15,533 nt of DNA from Puniceicoccales bacterium (GTDB taxonomy: Bacteria > Verrucomicrobiota > Verrucomicrobiia > Opitutales > JAIRLG01). Location: contig JAIRRP010000017.1 in assembly GCA_031255915.1 (NCBI GenBank), positions 1 to 15,533 of the forward strand. The letters run 5' to 3'. The position numbers and the translations under genes are program-made. Positions within the stretch are counted from its first letter, which is position 1. Every line of letters starts with the position of its first letter. Shown here in pieces: positions 6,529 to 13,573 of this stretch. The notes under the pieces were generated by a model. That model did not search any database, was not told the DNA's origin, and was given only the letters and a program-made list of their open reading frames with translations.

Positions 6529-8205
6529 ATGATTGCAATTGTTGAAGCTGCAAAAGCGGGTTTTTTGCAGCCTTGTTATTGGCGCCAGAATATTCTGGCC
6601 GGATTAGTCGTGAGCATCATTGCTGTTCCCCTGTCGATGGCCTTTGCGATTGCTTCAGGAGTGGATCCGGTGCAGGGATTGCATACGGCGATCATTGCCA
6701 GTTTATGCGTTGCGTTATTCGGTGGTGTCCGAGTCCAAATCACGGGCCCAACGAGCGCTTTTATCATCATCTTGGCTTCCATTCATGTGAAATACGGATT
6801 TGAAGGCCTCCAGTTATCATGTTTCATGGCCGGAATTATCCTAGTTTTTATGGGGCTCCTGCGACTGGGTAGTATCATTAAATTCATACCTGATCCCGTC
6901 ATCATCGGATTTACATCGGGAATCTCTATCGTGATGTGGATTGGCCAGTGGAAGGAATTTTTCGGTTTAGATATGCCGAATGTGGTATGCCATTTTCATG
7001 AAAAATTGGGCCTTCTCATCAAATCGTTTCCTACAGTGGATCCGGCCTCTACTTTTATGGGAATGTCCAGCTTAGCGGTTATGATCCATAGCAAGAGATG
7101 TTTTAAGAAGATACCGGCGCCTTTAGTCGCTCTGATTTTTGGCATATTGCTGCAATTTTTTTGTCAGTTTGAACATGTAAGGACGATCGGGAGTGTCTTT
7201 GGAGGTATCCCTCAGACATGGCCCAAAATGGGATTACCGTTGGTGTCATTTGCCCATATGATGGAATTGATAGGGCCTGCCTTTACCGTAGCATTATTAG
7301 GTGCGCTCGAATCTTTGTTGGCGGCCATGGTGATCGATGGTATGCGTGGGACTCGGCATGATTCCAATCAGGAGCTCATCGGTCAAGGGATTGCCAATAT
7401 GGCTTCGCCGTTTTTTGGAGGTATCGCCGCTACCGGTTCTATCGCGCGATCCATTGCCGGTATCCGCGCAGGGGGTAATTCTCCCCTAATGGGTATCGTA
7501 CATTCTTTGGCCCTAATCTTGATTATCGCATGCTTCGCGCCATTGGCGAAACATGTGCCATTGGCAACTCTGTCGGCCATCCTTTTTGTCATTGCTTATG
7601 ACATGAGCAATATACCGCGCTTTTGGTTTTCGATAAAACATTTGCCTAAATCGGATAACTGCGTGCTCTTTTTGACCTTCTTCTTGACGATCTTCAGCGA
7701 TCTGGTTGTGGCTGTAAATATTGGGGTTCTGCTGTCGACGCTGATCTTTATGGCACATATGTCACGTACATTTCAACTGCATGGCTATGCGCCCAAAACA
7801 TCGGAAGAATTACCGAATCATGAATTACTTCCGGATGGCATGATGGTTTACGAAATTCATGGACCTTTCTTTTTTGGAGCGGTAGAGACATTTGAGCGCA
7901 CGATGAAAACGGTGCGAGCAGACGTACGTATACTTTTTCTACGGCTGAAAGATGTACCTTTTATCGATTCTACGGGACTACAGGCCCTTCGAAAAACAAT
8001 TCAGATCTGTTCTAAGCGCAACGTCAGGATTATCCTCTGTGAGGCAGAGGATAAGGTCGGTAAAAAGATAAGTCGGGCGAGTATCGAAGACGCTTTGGGA
8101 AATAGCAGTCTCAAGCAAACATTCCGCGAAGCGGTTGCTTTGGCTGAGTCTTCAGGCCTAGAGAAGGAGTTATTGGAGAACACTCCGGGAGAAGAGATTC
8201 CGTAA
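6529..8205 (+). CDS. SulP family anion transporter with STAS domain
   Basis: Inner-membrane anion transporter of the SulP/SLC26 family; members carry sulfate, bicarbonate or other anions and the substrate cannot be read from the sequence. The 558 residues comprise a membrane domain with many hydrophobic segments (about residues 15-415), including AVPLSMAFAIASGVDPVQGL, QITGPTSAF and the conserved stretch from ESLLAA (261) through GIANMASPFFGGIAATGSIARS. A cytoplasmic STAS domain follows (about 436-545), with FIDSTGLQALR at 478-488, the phosphorylatable-serine motif shared with anti-sigma-factor antagonists. The length is normal. The ATG at 6529 has a good ribosome-binding site (TAAGGA, seven bases away). 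It stands alone: tRNA-Pro diverges on one side, and tkt begins about 200 bases downstream. Confidence 0.95.
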   Translation: MIAIVEAAKAGFLQPCYWRQNILAGLVVSIIAVPLSMAFAIASGVDPVQGLHTAIIASLCVALFGGVRVQITGPTSAFIIILASIHVKYGFEGLQLSCFMAGIILVFMGLLRLGSIIKFIPDPVIIGFTSGISIVMWIGQWKEFFGLDMPNVVCHFHEKLGLLIKSFPTVDPASTFMGMSSLAVMIHSKRCFKKIPAPLVALIFGILLQFFCQFEHVRTIGSVFGGIPQTWPKMGLPLVSFAHMMELIGPAFTVALLGALESLLAAMVIDGMRGTRHDSNQELIGQGIANMASPFFGGIAATGSIARSIAGIRAGGNSPLMGIVHSLALILIIACFAPLAKHVPLATLSAILFVIAYDMSNIPRFWFSIKHLPKSDNCVLFLTFFLTIFSDLVVAVNIGVLLSTLIFMAHMSRTFQLHGYAPKTSEELPNHELLPDGMMVYEIHGPFFFGAVETFERTMKTVRADVRILFLRLKDVPFIDSTGLQALRKTIQICSKRNVRIILCEAEDKVGKKISRASIEDALGNSSLKQTFREAVALAESSGLEKELLENTPGEEIP

Positions 8206-8259
8206 AACATCTCTGTAAATAATTGGAGCTGGCGTGGTGTAAAATTTCAGCGTTTGGTA

Positions 8260-8288
8260 TTGAAGTGATGTCTCATGGTTGGTAAAGT
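8260..8288 (+). promoter_or_regulatory. Possible promoter for tkt
   Basis: TTGAAG (8260-8265) and TAAAGT (8283-8288) are 17 bases apart, each matching four of six sigma-70 consensus bases. The position, about 110 bases ahead of the tkt start, leaves room for a leader that includes the inverted repeat at 8333-8356. Weak, by-eye prediction. Confidence 0.3.
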
Positions 8289-8332
8289 TTGTTACTCTTA
8301 AATTTTAAAAGATCGGCCGGGCAATATAGTAT

Positions 8333-8356
8333 CACAGGCGACAAAACTTGCCTGTG
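8333..8356 (+). promoter_or_regulatory. Inverted repeat in the tkt leader
   Basis: CACAGGC (8333-8339) and GCCTGTG (8350-8356) are perfectly complementary around a ten-base spacer. No T tract follows, so it is not a standard terminator. It could be an operator or an mRNA hairpin affecting tkt, or chance. It lies downstream of the possible tkt promoter and upstream of all candidate ATG starts. Confidence 0.4.
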
Positions 8357-8407
8357 GCAGAAAGTAGTATAGAGAAATTTCCCAATGCAGGGATGAGCAT
8401 ATTAACC

Positions 8408-10405
8408 ATGTCAAAGGAATATTTAAGTAAAATCCTACAACGATCGGCAGATGCTTCTCGCGGCCTTGTCATGGATATGATCGCAGCCGCAAAATCGGGG
8501 CATTTGGGAACGGCTCTGGGATTAGCGGAGATAGGGGCGGCTCTTTGGGGAAATTTATTACATTATCATCCTACAGAACCACGTTGGCTCCAGCGCGATC
8601 GTCTGGTGCTTTCTGCCGGCCATGCCAGTGCATGGCTCTATGCTTGGCTCCATCTGGCTGGATTTGATGTGACCCTCGGCGATCTGCGTTCCTTTCGTCA
8701 AAAGGATAGTAAGACACCGGGGCATCCCGAGTTCGGCCTAACGCCCGGAGTGGAATGCAGTACAGGTCCCTTGGGGCAAGGTATCGGAAATGCCGTTGGA
8801 TTGGCTGTTTCAGCCAAGAAGATGGCGGCCGAATTCGACACGTCTTCTTGCGGTATCTTTGACCACAAAGTGGTGTGTATCTGCGGAGATGGCTGTATGC
8901 AAGAGGGGGTATCGTCAGAAGCCTGCTCATTGGCCGGTTTATGGGAATTGAGCAACCTGATCCTCATTTATGATGCCAATGGGGTAACTTTGGACGGGCC
9001 TTTGGGGCATTCGCAGAACGAAGATGTCATCAAGCGATTTGAAGCCTATGGTTTCGAGGTTCAGGAAATCGATGGTCATAACATAAGCGCCATTATCCGA
9101 GTTTATCATCAGGCTGCTCAGTCGACTCGCAAGCCGCAACTCATCGTGGCGCATACGACCATTGGCTGCGGGATAGCGGCCATCGAGGGCTCGTCGAAGG
9201 CCCATGGAGAGAGCGGCATCGCGTATGCCGGTGAATTGCGTCCCCAATTAGGGTTGCAGAAAGATGAATTTTCTGTGCCGCAGGCCGTAGGGGATTTTTT
9301 TAAAAAACATCGGCAACGGCAGATGGAAATATATGATCAATGGCAGATAAGGTTTGAGGCTTGGGAACGCGATTTTCCAGAGCGAGCCAAAGCCCTAAAA
9401 ATTTTGGTTTCCCGAAAAAAATCTCCCATCCCTTTGGATATGAAGGATATGCTTCCCATGGCCTGCGAAGCCACGCGTAATGCCTCCGCCAGGGTTTTGC
9501 AATATGTGGCCAAAGAGGATGATTCACTGATCGCAGGAAGTGCCGATCTCTTCAGTTCTTGTAAGAATCGCATCGAAGGCTCGGAGGACTTTTCAGCCCA
9601 AAATCCTCTGGGGCGGAACCTGTCGTTTGGTGTACGGGAACATGCCATGGGTAGCATCCTAAATGGCATTGCCTATGACGGATTTTTTAGGCCTATAGGT
9701 TCGACATTTCTCGTATTTTCCGATTACATGCGGCCGGCGATTCGCATGGCCGCCATGGCGCATTTGCCGGTGATCTATATTTTTACCCACGATTCGGTCC
9801 TGGTGGGTCAGGATGGGCCTACGCATCAGCCGGTGGAGCAACTCGCTTCTCTGCGCTGTATTCCGAATCTCGATGTCCTACGTCCGGCCGATACCGAAGA
9901 GACGATGGGTGCTTGGCGAGCGGCGCTTGAACGTCGTGATGGGCCAACGGCCTTGATCCTTTCACGGCAAGACCTGCCGCTTCTGGAATCCATTCCTGAT
10001 CGATTGCGTCGTCAAGGTGTACGGCAAGGAGCGTATGTGGCCAAGCGAGAAAGTACCAATCTCCGGGAAATTATTTTGGCATCGGGGAGCGAATTGCAGC
10101 ATGCTCTGGAAGTGGGGAAGCAGCATGCTGACCTGCGGGTTGTATCCATGCCCTGTATGGAGCGATTTGAACGACTGACTCGGGAGGAAAAAGAAAAAAT
10201 TTTACCGCCATCTTGCAGACGGAGAATTGCCCTGGAAGCTGCCTGTGCCCAACCCTGGTACCGCTATGTGGGGCCTGAAGGTCAGGTTTTGAGTGTCGAT
10301 ACATTCGGCTTCAGTGCTTCAGCGGATGAATTACAGAAACATTTCGGCCTGACGGCTACTCATTTAGAGGACATTTTGCAAAAAAACCATCTAGAGGTTT
10401 TATGA
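8408..10405 (+). CDS. tkt: Transketolase
   Basis: Thiamine-diphosphate enzyme that moves two-carbon units between ketose and aldose phosphates in the non-oxidative pentose phosphate pathway. At 665 residues it is full length. The N-terminal diphosphate domain has AAAKSGHLGTALG, the GDG...N cofactor motif (Gly160-Asp161-Gly162 to Asn191 in YDANGV) and HGESG. The pyrimidine domain begins near residue 355 and includes SFGVREHAMG, whose Glu411 is the expected activating glutamate, and HDSVLVGQDGPTHQPVEQLA. The C-terminal domain follows. The start is chosen as the ATG at 8408, which gives an N-terminus like other transketolases; an ATG at 8393 and a TTG at 8348 are in frame, and none has a well-spaced ribosome-binding site. 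It may be transcribed alone; pgk, another sugar-phosphate enzyme gene, lies downstream beyond the repeat and toxin region. Confidence 0.96.
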   Translation: MSKEYLSKILQRSADASRGLVMDMIAAAKSGHLGTALGLAEIGAALWGNLLHYHPTEPRWLQRDRLVLSAGHASAWLYAWLHLAGFDVTLGDLRSFRQKDSKTPGHPEFGLTPGVECSTGPLGQGIGNAVGLAVSAKKMAAEFDTSSCGIFDHKVVCICGDGCMQEGVSSEACSLAGLWELSNLILIYDANGVTLDGPLGHSQNEDVIKRFEAYGFEVQEIDGHNISAIIRVYHQAAQSTRKPQLIVAHTTIGCGIAAIEGSSKAHGESGIAYAGELRPQLGLQKDEFSVPQAVGDFFKKHRQRQMEIYDQWQIRFEAWERDFPERAKALKILVSRKKSPIPLDMKDMLPMACEATRNASARVLQYVAKEDDSLIAGSADLFSSCKNRIEGSEDFSAQNPLGRNLSFGVREHAMGSILNGIAYDGFFRPIGSTFLVFSDYMRPAIRMAAMAHLPVIYIFTHDSVLVGQDGPTHQPVEQLASLRCIPNLDVLRPADTEETMGAWRAALERRDGPTALILSRQDLPLLESIPDRLRRQGVRQGAYVAKRESTNLREIILASGSELQHALEVGKQHADLRVVSMPCMERFERLTREEKEKILPPSCRRRIALEAACAQPWYRYVGPEGQVLSVDTFGFSASADELQKHFGLTATHLEDILQKNHLEVL

Positions 10406-10503
10406 AAAAAGTGTGCGGAAAAAATTGGCCAGACCTAGGCATTTTCTGCTTTAAAGAAATTTTGAGATTTGGGATTTTTCATTCTGTCGTCCGGCATTCG
10501 GTA
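10406..10503. other. Spacer between tkt and repeat R3, nothing recognised
   Basis: This begins the 600-base gene-free stretch 10406-11007. It is AT-rich with no coding similarity. No clear terminator hairpin with T tract follows tkt; repeat R3 is the nearest strong structure and might serve that purpose. Confidence 0.4.
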
Positions 10504-10620
10504 GGTTTACCGCCTTTGAGCCCTTCGGGCTCTGGCCCGCTACGCGGGCCGCGGTAAGAAAAAATGAAAACTCCCGCTTTACATTTTTCCTTACCGCAAA
10601 GGCGGTGCTCTCAATAAACC
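10504..10620 (+). repeat. Three-hairpin intergenic repeat, copy R3
   Basis: The left outer arm is GGTTTACCGCCTTTG (10504-10518). The right arm starts CAAAGGCGGT (10597-10606), matching the T-to-A change at the centre of the left arm, then is interrupted by nine bases before AAACC (10616-10620). Internal hairpins are GAGCCC-TTC-GGGCTC, GGCCCGC-TAC-GCGGGCC and the long hairpin 10551-10597 with apical loop TCCC. The toxin-gene remnant begins at the very next base. Confidence 0.88.
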
Positions 10621-10709
10621 TCAAGATTCTCCTGACGAGTCCTTATCGACATAAGGCGAGGCGTTACTGGAAATCATTTTGTCCGATCTTCTCCGGACAC
10701 CACTATTTT
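10621..10709 (+). pseudogene. Remnant of a second YoeB-like toxin gene
   Basis: This stretch lines up with 11320-11411 of the intact toxin gene downstream at roughly 85% identity by eye: long shared blocks include AGTCCTTATCG, CATAAGGCG and GGCGTTACTGGAAATCATT. The remnant would read KILLTSPYRHKA, like KILLVSPYRHKA of the toxin, but a one-base deletion near 10658 shifts the frame, and neither the beginning nor the end of the gene is present. It starts immediately after the outer arm of repeat R3. It is therefore a dead fragment of a duplicated or related toxin gene, not a coding sequence. No matching antitoxin remnant was seen upstream. Confidence 0.82.
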
Positions 10710-10829
10710 AATGTGTGATGGAAGAATTTTCCGAAATTTTATATTCTTATAATTATCTTTAGGGAGAATTTTCCCGAAGTTTGTACCTTTTTTAATTCCA
10801 TTCTGGGGACCGTCTTGGCCTTACCGGCG
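10710..10829. other. AT-rich spacer between toxin remnant and repeat R4
   Basis: No gene is recognisable. It contains an imperfect direct repeat of AGAATTTTCC (near 10722 and 10764); the second copy sits in a nearly perfect palindrome, GGGAGAATTTTCCC. Otherwise nothing stands out. Confidence 0.35.
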
Positions 10830-10938
10830 GGTTCGCCGCCTTTGAGCCCTCCGGGCTCTGGCCCGCTGCGCGGGCCGCGGTGAGGAAAAATGAAAGCTCC
10901 CGCTTTGCATTTTTCCCTTACCGCAAAGGCGGCAAACC
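10830..10938 (+). repeat. Three-hairpin intergenic repeat, copy R4
   Basis: This 109-bp copy has outer arms GGTTCGCCGCCTTTG (10830-10844) and CAAAGGCGGCAAACC (10924-10938) with one mismatch. Hairpins inside are GAGCCC-TCC-GGGCTC, GGCCCGC-TGC-GCGGGCC and the long hairpin 10877-10924 with loop TCCC. It has the same orientation as R3, about 210 bases away, so R3 and R4 are direct repeats bracketing the toxin remnant. It lies 69 bases before the antitoxin gene. Confidence 0.9.
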
Positions 10939-10943
10939 GAGTA

Positions 10944-10957
10944 TCCCAAGCTTGGGA
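10944..10957. promoter_or_regulatory. 14-bp perfect palindrome upstream of the antitoxin
   Basis: TCCCAAGCTTGGGA is a perfect palindrome 50 bases before the antitoxin start and just outside repeat R4. Antitoxins of this family usually repress their own operon by binding palindromes near the promoter, so it is a candidate operator; the sequence alone cannot confirm this. Confidence 0.4.
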
Positions 10958-10997
10958 GCTAAGGAGAAACTCGACAAATAGAAAAAGCACGTTAAAT

Positions 10998-11012
10998 ATC
11001 ATAAAATATGAT
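10998..11012. promoter_or_regulatory. Inverted repeat overlapping the antitoxin start codon
   Basis: ATCATA (10998-11003) and TATGAT (11007-11012) flank three A bases, and the right arm contains the antitoxin ATG at 11008. It could be an autoregulatory operator. It is AT-rich and short, so chance is quite possible. Confidence 0.35.
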
Positions 11013-11274
11013 CAATATATGTGCAACGAATCTGCGTCGGGACTTCTTCAAAACGATTAAGCAAGTCACTGACTTCGACGCAGCGCTCATTGTCAATAGA
11101 AATGGAGAAAATCTCGTCGTCATGACGGAGAATGAATATAACAGCTTGCTCGAAACCCTTCGCATCTTGAGCGATCCCGTAGAACGAGAAAAAATCCTAC
11201 ATCCCGATAGGATAGATTGCCCTGTGTTTGATACGATCTCTGACATGGTATCGCACGTCGAGAACCATCGCTGA
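11008..11274 (+). CDS. YefM/Phd-family antitoxin
   Basis: Probable antitoxin of a type II toxin-antitoxin pair; the N-terminal half would bind DNA and the C-terminal part would wrap around and neutralise the toxin. The 88 residues fit the Phd/YefM family: an early ATNLRRDFFKTIKQV helix, a hydrophobic NGENLVVMTENEYNSLLETL block very like YefM's DDYNSLMETLYLL, then LSDPVEREKI. The more variable C-terminus (about 60-88) is expected to be the toxin-binding segment. The gene starts at the ATG at 11008 without an evident ribosome-binding site. Its stop codon overlaps the toxin start by one base (TGATG), which usually means translational coupling. Candidate operators lie at 10944-10957 and 10998-11012. 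Confidence in the family is high, in the exact regulatory scheme low. Confidence 0.88.
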   Translation: MINICATNLRRDFFKTIKQVTDFDAALIVNRNGENLVVMTENEYNSLLETLRILSDPVEREKILHPDRIDCPVFDTISDMVSHVENHR

Positions 11275-11537
11275 TGAAAGTTTGGAAGATTACTTATTCT
11301 CACCAAGCGAGAAAAGATATCAAAATTCTCCTGGTTAGTCCTTATCGTCATAAGGCGGTGGCGTTACTGGAAATCATTCTATCCGATCCTTTCCAAACAC
11401 CGCCGCTATTTGAAATATTATTGGGAAATAATAAATACTCCCGACATATTAATTATCAGCATCGCTTAGTCTATGAAGTTGATTCTGAAAACGGTATCAT
11501 CATCTTGTTATCCTGTTGGACGCATTACCATGAATGA
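11274..11537 (+). CDS. YoeB/Txe-family toxin (ribosome-dependent mRNA endonuclease)
   Basis: Probable toxin partner of the preceding antitoxin. YoeB-type proteins bind the ribosome and cut mRNA at the A site, halting translation under stress. The 87 residues have the family layout: an N-terminal strand WKITYSHQARKDIKIL, PPLFEILLGNNKYSRHINYQHRLVYEV, corresponding to the stretch of YoeB that carries its catalytic glutamate and arginine (Glu in FEIL, Arg in HRLVY), and a C-terminal THYHE that stands where YoeB has its His-Tyr end. The order is antitoxin first, toxin second, overlapping by one base. Part of the gene is duplicated as a broken fragment about 700 bases upstream (10621-10709). It looks intact; whether it is active cannot be seen. 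Confidence 0.88.
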   Translation: MKVWKITYSHQARKDIKILLVSPYRHKAVALLEIILSDPFQTPPLFEILLGNNKYSRHINYQHRLVYEVDSENGIIILLSCWTHYHE

Positions 11538-11595
11538 GTTGTCATAGAAAATTTTAACATAGTGATTCATAAATTGGTAAGAGTTTTGTATCGGA

Positions 11596-11630
11596 TTGCA
11601 TTTCCTGTTTGAGGAAATCGCAAATTTTCT
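11596..11630 (+). terminator. Possible terminator after the toxin gene
   Basis: TTGCATTTCCT (11596-11606) pairs with AGGAAAT-C-GCAA (11612-11623), with one bulged C and a five-base loop, followed by ATTTTCT. The T run is interrupted and the stem AT-rich, so termination would be weak; it could equally be an element of the pgk leader, which starts about 40 bases downstream. Confidence 0.4.
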
Positions 11631-11663
11631 TAGTCATTTTTCCAGGCGATTTGAAAGGATTTT

Positions 11664-12854
11664 ATGAAAACCATAAAAGATGTCTCTTTATCAGGGAGAA
11701 GGGTATTGGTGCGCGTGGATTTCAATGTTCCGCTGAATGAGCGGGGTGAAGTTGTGGACAAAACTCGCATTACGGCGGCCTTACCGACGATTCAGTACCT
11801 CACCCAAAATGGCGCCCGCGTGATTCTGGTTAGCCATCTAGGACGACCTAAAGGAGAAAAAAATCCCAAATATTCGCTGAAACCTGTGGCGAAGGCATTG
11901 GAAGCGCTGTTGGGACAAAGCATTTTATTCTGCGAGGATTGCCTTGGCGAAGATGTGAAGAAAACAGCGGAAAATTTACGTGATGGCGAAGTGATTTTGC
12001 TGGAAAATGTAAGATTTTATAAAGGCGAAACGGATAATGATCCCGCATTCGCCCGTTCGCTCGCCTCTTGCGCAGAGGCCTATGTCAATGATGCTTTTGG
12101 GACGGCACATCGGGCTCATGCTTCGACGGTTGGGGTCACTTCTTATCTATCACCCTGTGTCGCGGGATTTTTGATCGAAAAGGAAATTACTTACTTGGGA
12201 GATAAGATTTCCCATCCCCAGAGGCCGCTGACGGTCATTTTGGGCGGCGCCAAAGTAAGTGATAAAATTTCCGTCATCGATGCTCTATTGGAAAAAGCAG
12301 ATTGTATGTTGATCGGAGGGGCGATGGCCTACACCTTTTCGGCGGCTCTTGGGCACCCGACAGGCGATAGTTTAGTGGAACGGGATAAATTGGATGTGGC
12401 TTCTCGGGCCTTGGCGAAAGCGAAGAAAAAAAATGTCGAAATATTATTCCCCGTGGATCATGTGGTGAGTTCAGCCGTTGATTTTTCTTCGCGGTCAGTG
12501 GGGGAATTAAAAGTTGTGCAAGAAGGCGAGATGCCTGATGGTTTCGGTGGCGTCGACATTGGTCCAAGGACAATAGAACTCTTTACGCAGCGAATCGCGA
12601 ATTCTAAGACCGTACTTTGGAATGGCCCCATGGGAATTTTTGAAATTCCGGGTTGCGACCAAGGAACATTTGCCATGGCGAAGGCCATCGCGGAATCACC
12701 TGCGATTTCCATTGTGGGAGGAGGGGATTCGATCAGCGCGATACAGAAAAGCGGATATGCGTCGAAAGTCTCATTCATGAGTACCGGAGGAGGGGCTAGC
12801 TTGGAATATCTCGAAGGGAAAGTGCTTCCCGGAATTGCGGCCATGGATGCCTGA
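11664..12854 (+). CDS. pgk: Phosphoglycerate kinase
   Basis: Glycolytic enzyme that transfers phosphate between 1,3-bisphosphoglycerate and ADP, working in the cytoplasm in both glycolysis and gluconeogenesis. The 396 residues are full length. The N-domain has RVDFNVPL (17-24), SHLGRPKG and LLENVRFYKGE for binding phosphoglycerate; the C-domain has VILGGAKVSDKI (191-202), LWNGPMGIFE, and the nucleotide-site glycine loops VGGGDSISAI and STGGGASLEYLEG near the end. The start ATG at 11664 has a strong ribosome-binding site (AAAGGA, five bases away). Its last eight bases overlap the start of ruvX, so the two are translated from one message. Nothing about the enzyme looks unusual. Confidence 0.98.
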   Translation: MKTIKDVSLSGRRVLVRVDFNVPLNERGEVVDKTRITAALPTIQYLTQNGARVILVSHLGRPKGEKNPKYSLKPVAKALEALLGQSILFCEDCLGEDVKKTAENLRDGEVILLENVRFYKGETDNDPAFARSLASCAEAYVNDAFGTAHRAHASTVGVTSYLSPCVAGFLIEKEITYLGDKISHPQRPLTVILGGAKVSDKISVIDALLEKADCMLIGGAMAYTFSAALGHPTGDSLVERDKLDVASRALAKAKKKNVEILFPVDHVVSSAVDFSSRSVGELKVVQEGEMPDGFGGVDIGPRTIELFTQRIANSKTVLWNGPMGIFEIPGCDQGTFAMAKAIAESPAISIVGGGDSISAIQKSGYASKVSFMSTGGGASLEYLEGKVLPGIAAMDA

Positions 12855-13341
12855 GCTCATCCGTTTTTTAGGAATTGATTACGGCTCCAAGCGCGTCGGA
12901 CTCAGCCATGGCGATTCGGAACTCGGTATCGCGATGCCATTGCCGATGATTTTAAATGGCGGATACCGTTCGCTCTGGAAAGATTTGAGGCATGTGTTTC
13001 TTTCGCATCCGTGGGATGTTTTCGTGGTGGGGTATCCGTTCCACATGGATGGAAGTATCGGAGCTAAAGCGAAGGAAGTGGATGCTTTTATGGTTCGTTT
13101 GGAGCAGGAATTTGCCCTACCGGTCATGCGTTCTGATGAGACGCTCACGAGCGAAGAAGCACTTCATCGATTCCAGAACAGCCGTAAAATGCGGCTCAGA
13201 AATGTCACTCATTGGCAGCATTTTCGTCGAACCGGTGAAATTGATTCGGGTGCGGCTGTTCTGATCCTTCAGGATCATCTGAATGCTTTGATGCAACGCG
13301 ATCCCAATGTTCTCCTGAATAACATTGACGATGGGGACTAA
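12847..13341 (+). CDS. ruvX: Putative Holliday junction resolvase RuvX (YqgF family)
   Basis: Member of the YqgF/RuvX family of RNase H-fold nucleases, proposed to act on Holliday junctions and in pre-16S rRNA 5' maturation. The protein begins FLGIDYGSKRVGLS (first catalytic Asp at residue 10) followed by ELGIAMPLPMI. The middle has VVGYPFHMDGS, then DETLTSEEAL (in place of the common DERxTT) and the C-terminal IDSGAAVLILQDHL with the last acidic residue. At 164 residues it is a little longer than typical. The ATG at 12847 is preferred; a TTG at 12835 would lengthen the overlap with pgk. The eight-base overlap with pgk implies coupling. Pairing with pgk has no obvious functional logic. Confidence 0.9.
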   Translation: MPELIRFLGIDYGSKRVGLSHGDSELGIAMPLPMILNGGYRSLWKDLRHVFLSHPWDVFVVGYPFHMDGSIGAKAKEVDAFMVRLEQEFALPVMRSDETLTSEEALHRFQNSRKMRLRNVTHWQHFRRTGEIDSGAAVLILQDHLNALMQRDPNVLLNNIDDGD

Positions 13342-13381
13342 GAGTTTCAGCTACTTCTTTCGAAAAGTCCAGAAATTTTAT

Positions 13382-13456
13382 GCTCCTGTAGTTCAATGGA
13401 TAGAACATCGGTCTCCGGAATCGACGATTCGGGTTCGAGTCCCGGCAGGAGCGCCA
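13382..13456 (+). tRNA. tRNA-Arg (anticodon CCG)
   Basis: Complete cloverleaf of 75 bases: acceptor GCTCCTG/CAGGAGC, D arm GTTC/GAAC, anticodon stem TCGGT/ATCGA with loop CTCCGGA (anticodon CCG, reading CGG), T arm CGGG-TTCGAGT-CCCG, discriminator G and an encoded CCA (13454-13456). It starts 40 bases after ruvX. I found no convincing separate promoter, so it may be read through from pgk-ruvX and processed out. A weak hairpin (AGCC-TGT-GGCT-TTT, near 13514) could end the transcript. Confidence 0.97.
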
Positions 13457-13573
13457 CTGGGAGGTATGCCCTGAGATATTTATCTTGGCATATCGTGTTG
13501 AAGAAAGTGAGAGCCTGTGGCTTTTGCTTGTGAGTCGGTCAGTATTGGCTTCTGGTGCATCAGTCAGTCGGTC

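Noticed and set aside
10504..10938. An insertion sequence in the gap between tkt and the antitoxin
   Set aside because: No transposase frame, intact or broken, is recognisable; the content is explained by R3, R4, the toxin remnant and AT-rich spacer.
13325..13353. Promoter for tRNA-Arg using TTGACG at the end of ruvX
   Set aside because: The -35 is good, but no acceptable -10 lies 16-18 bases downstream.
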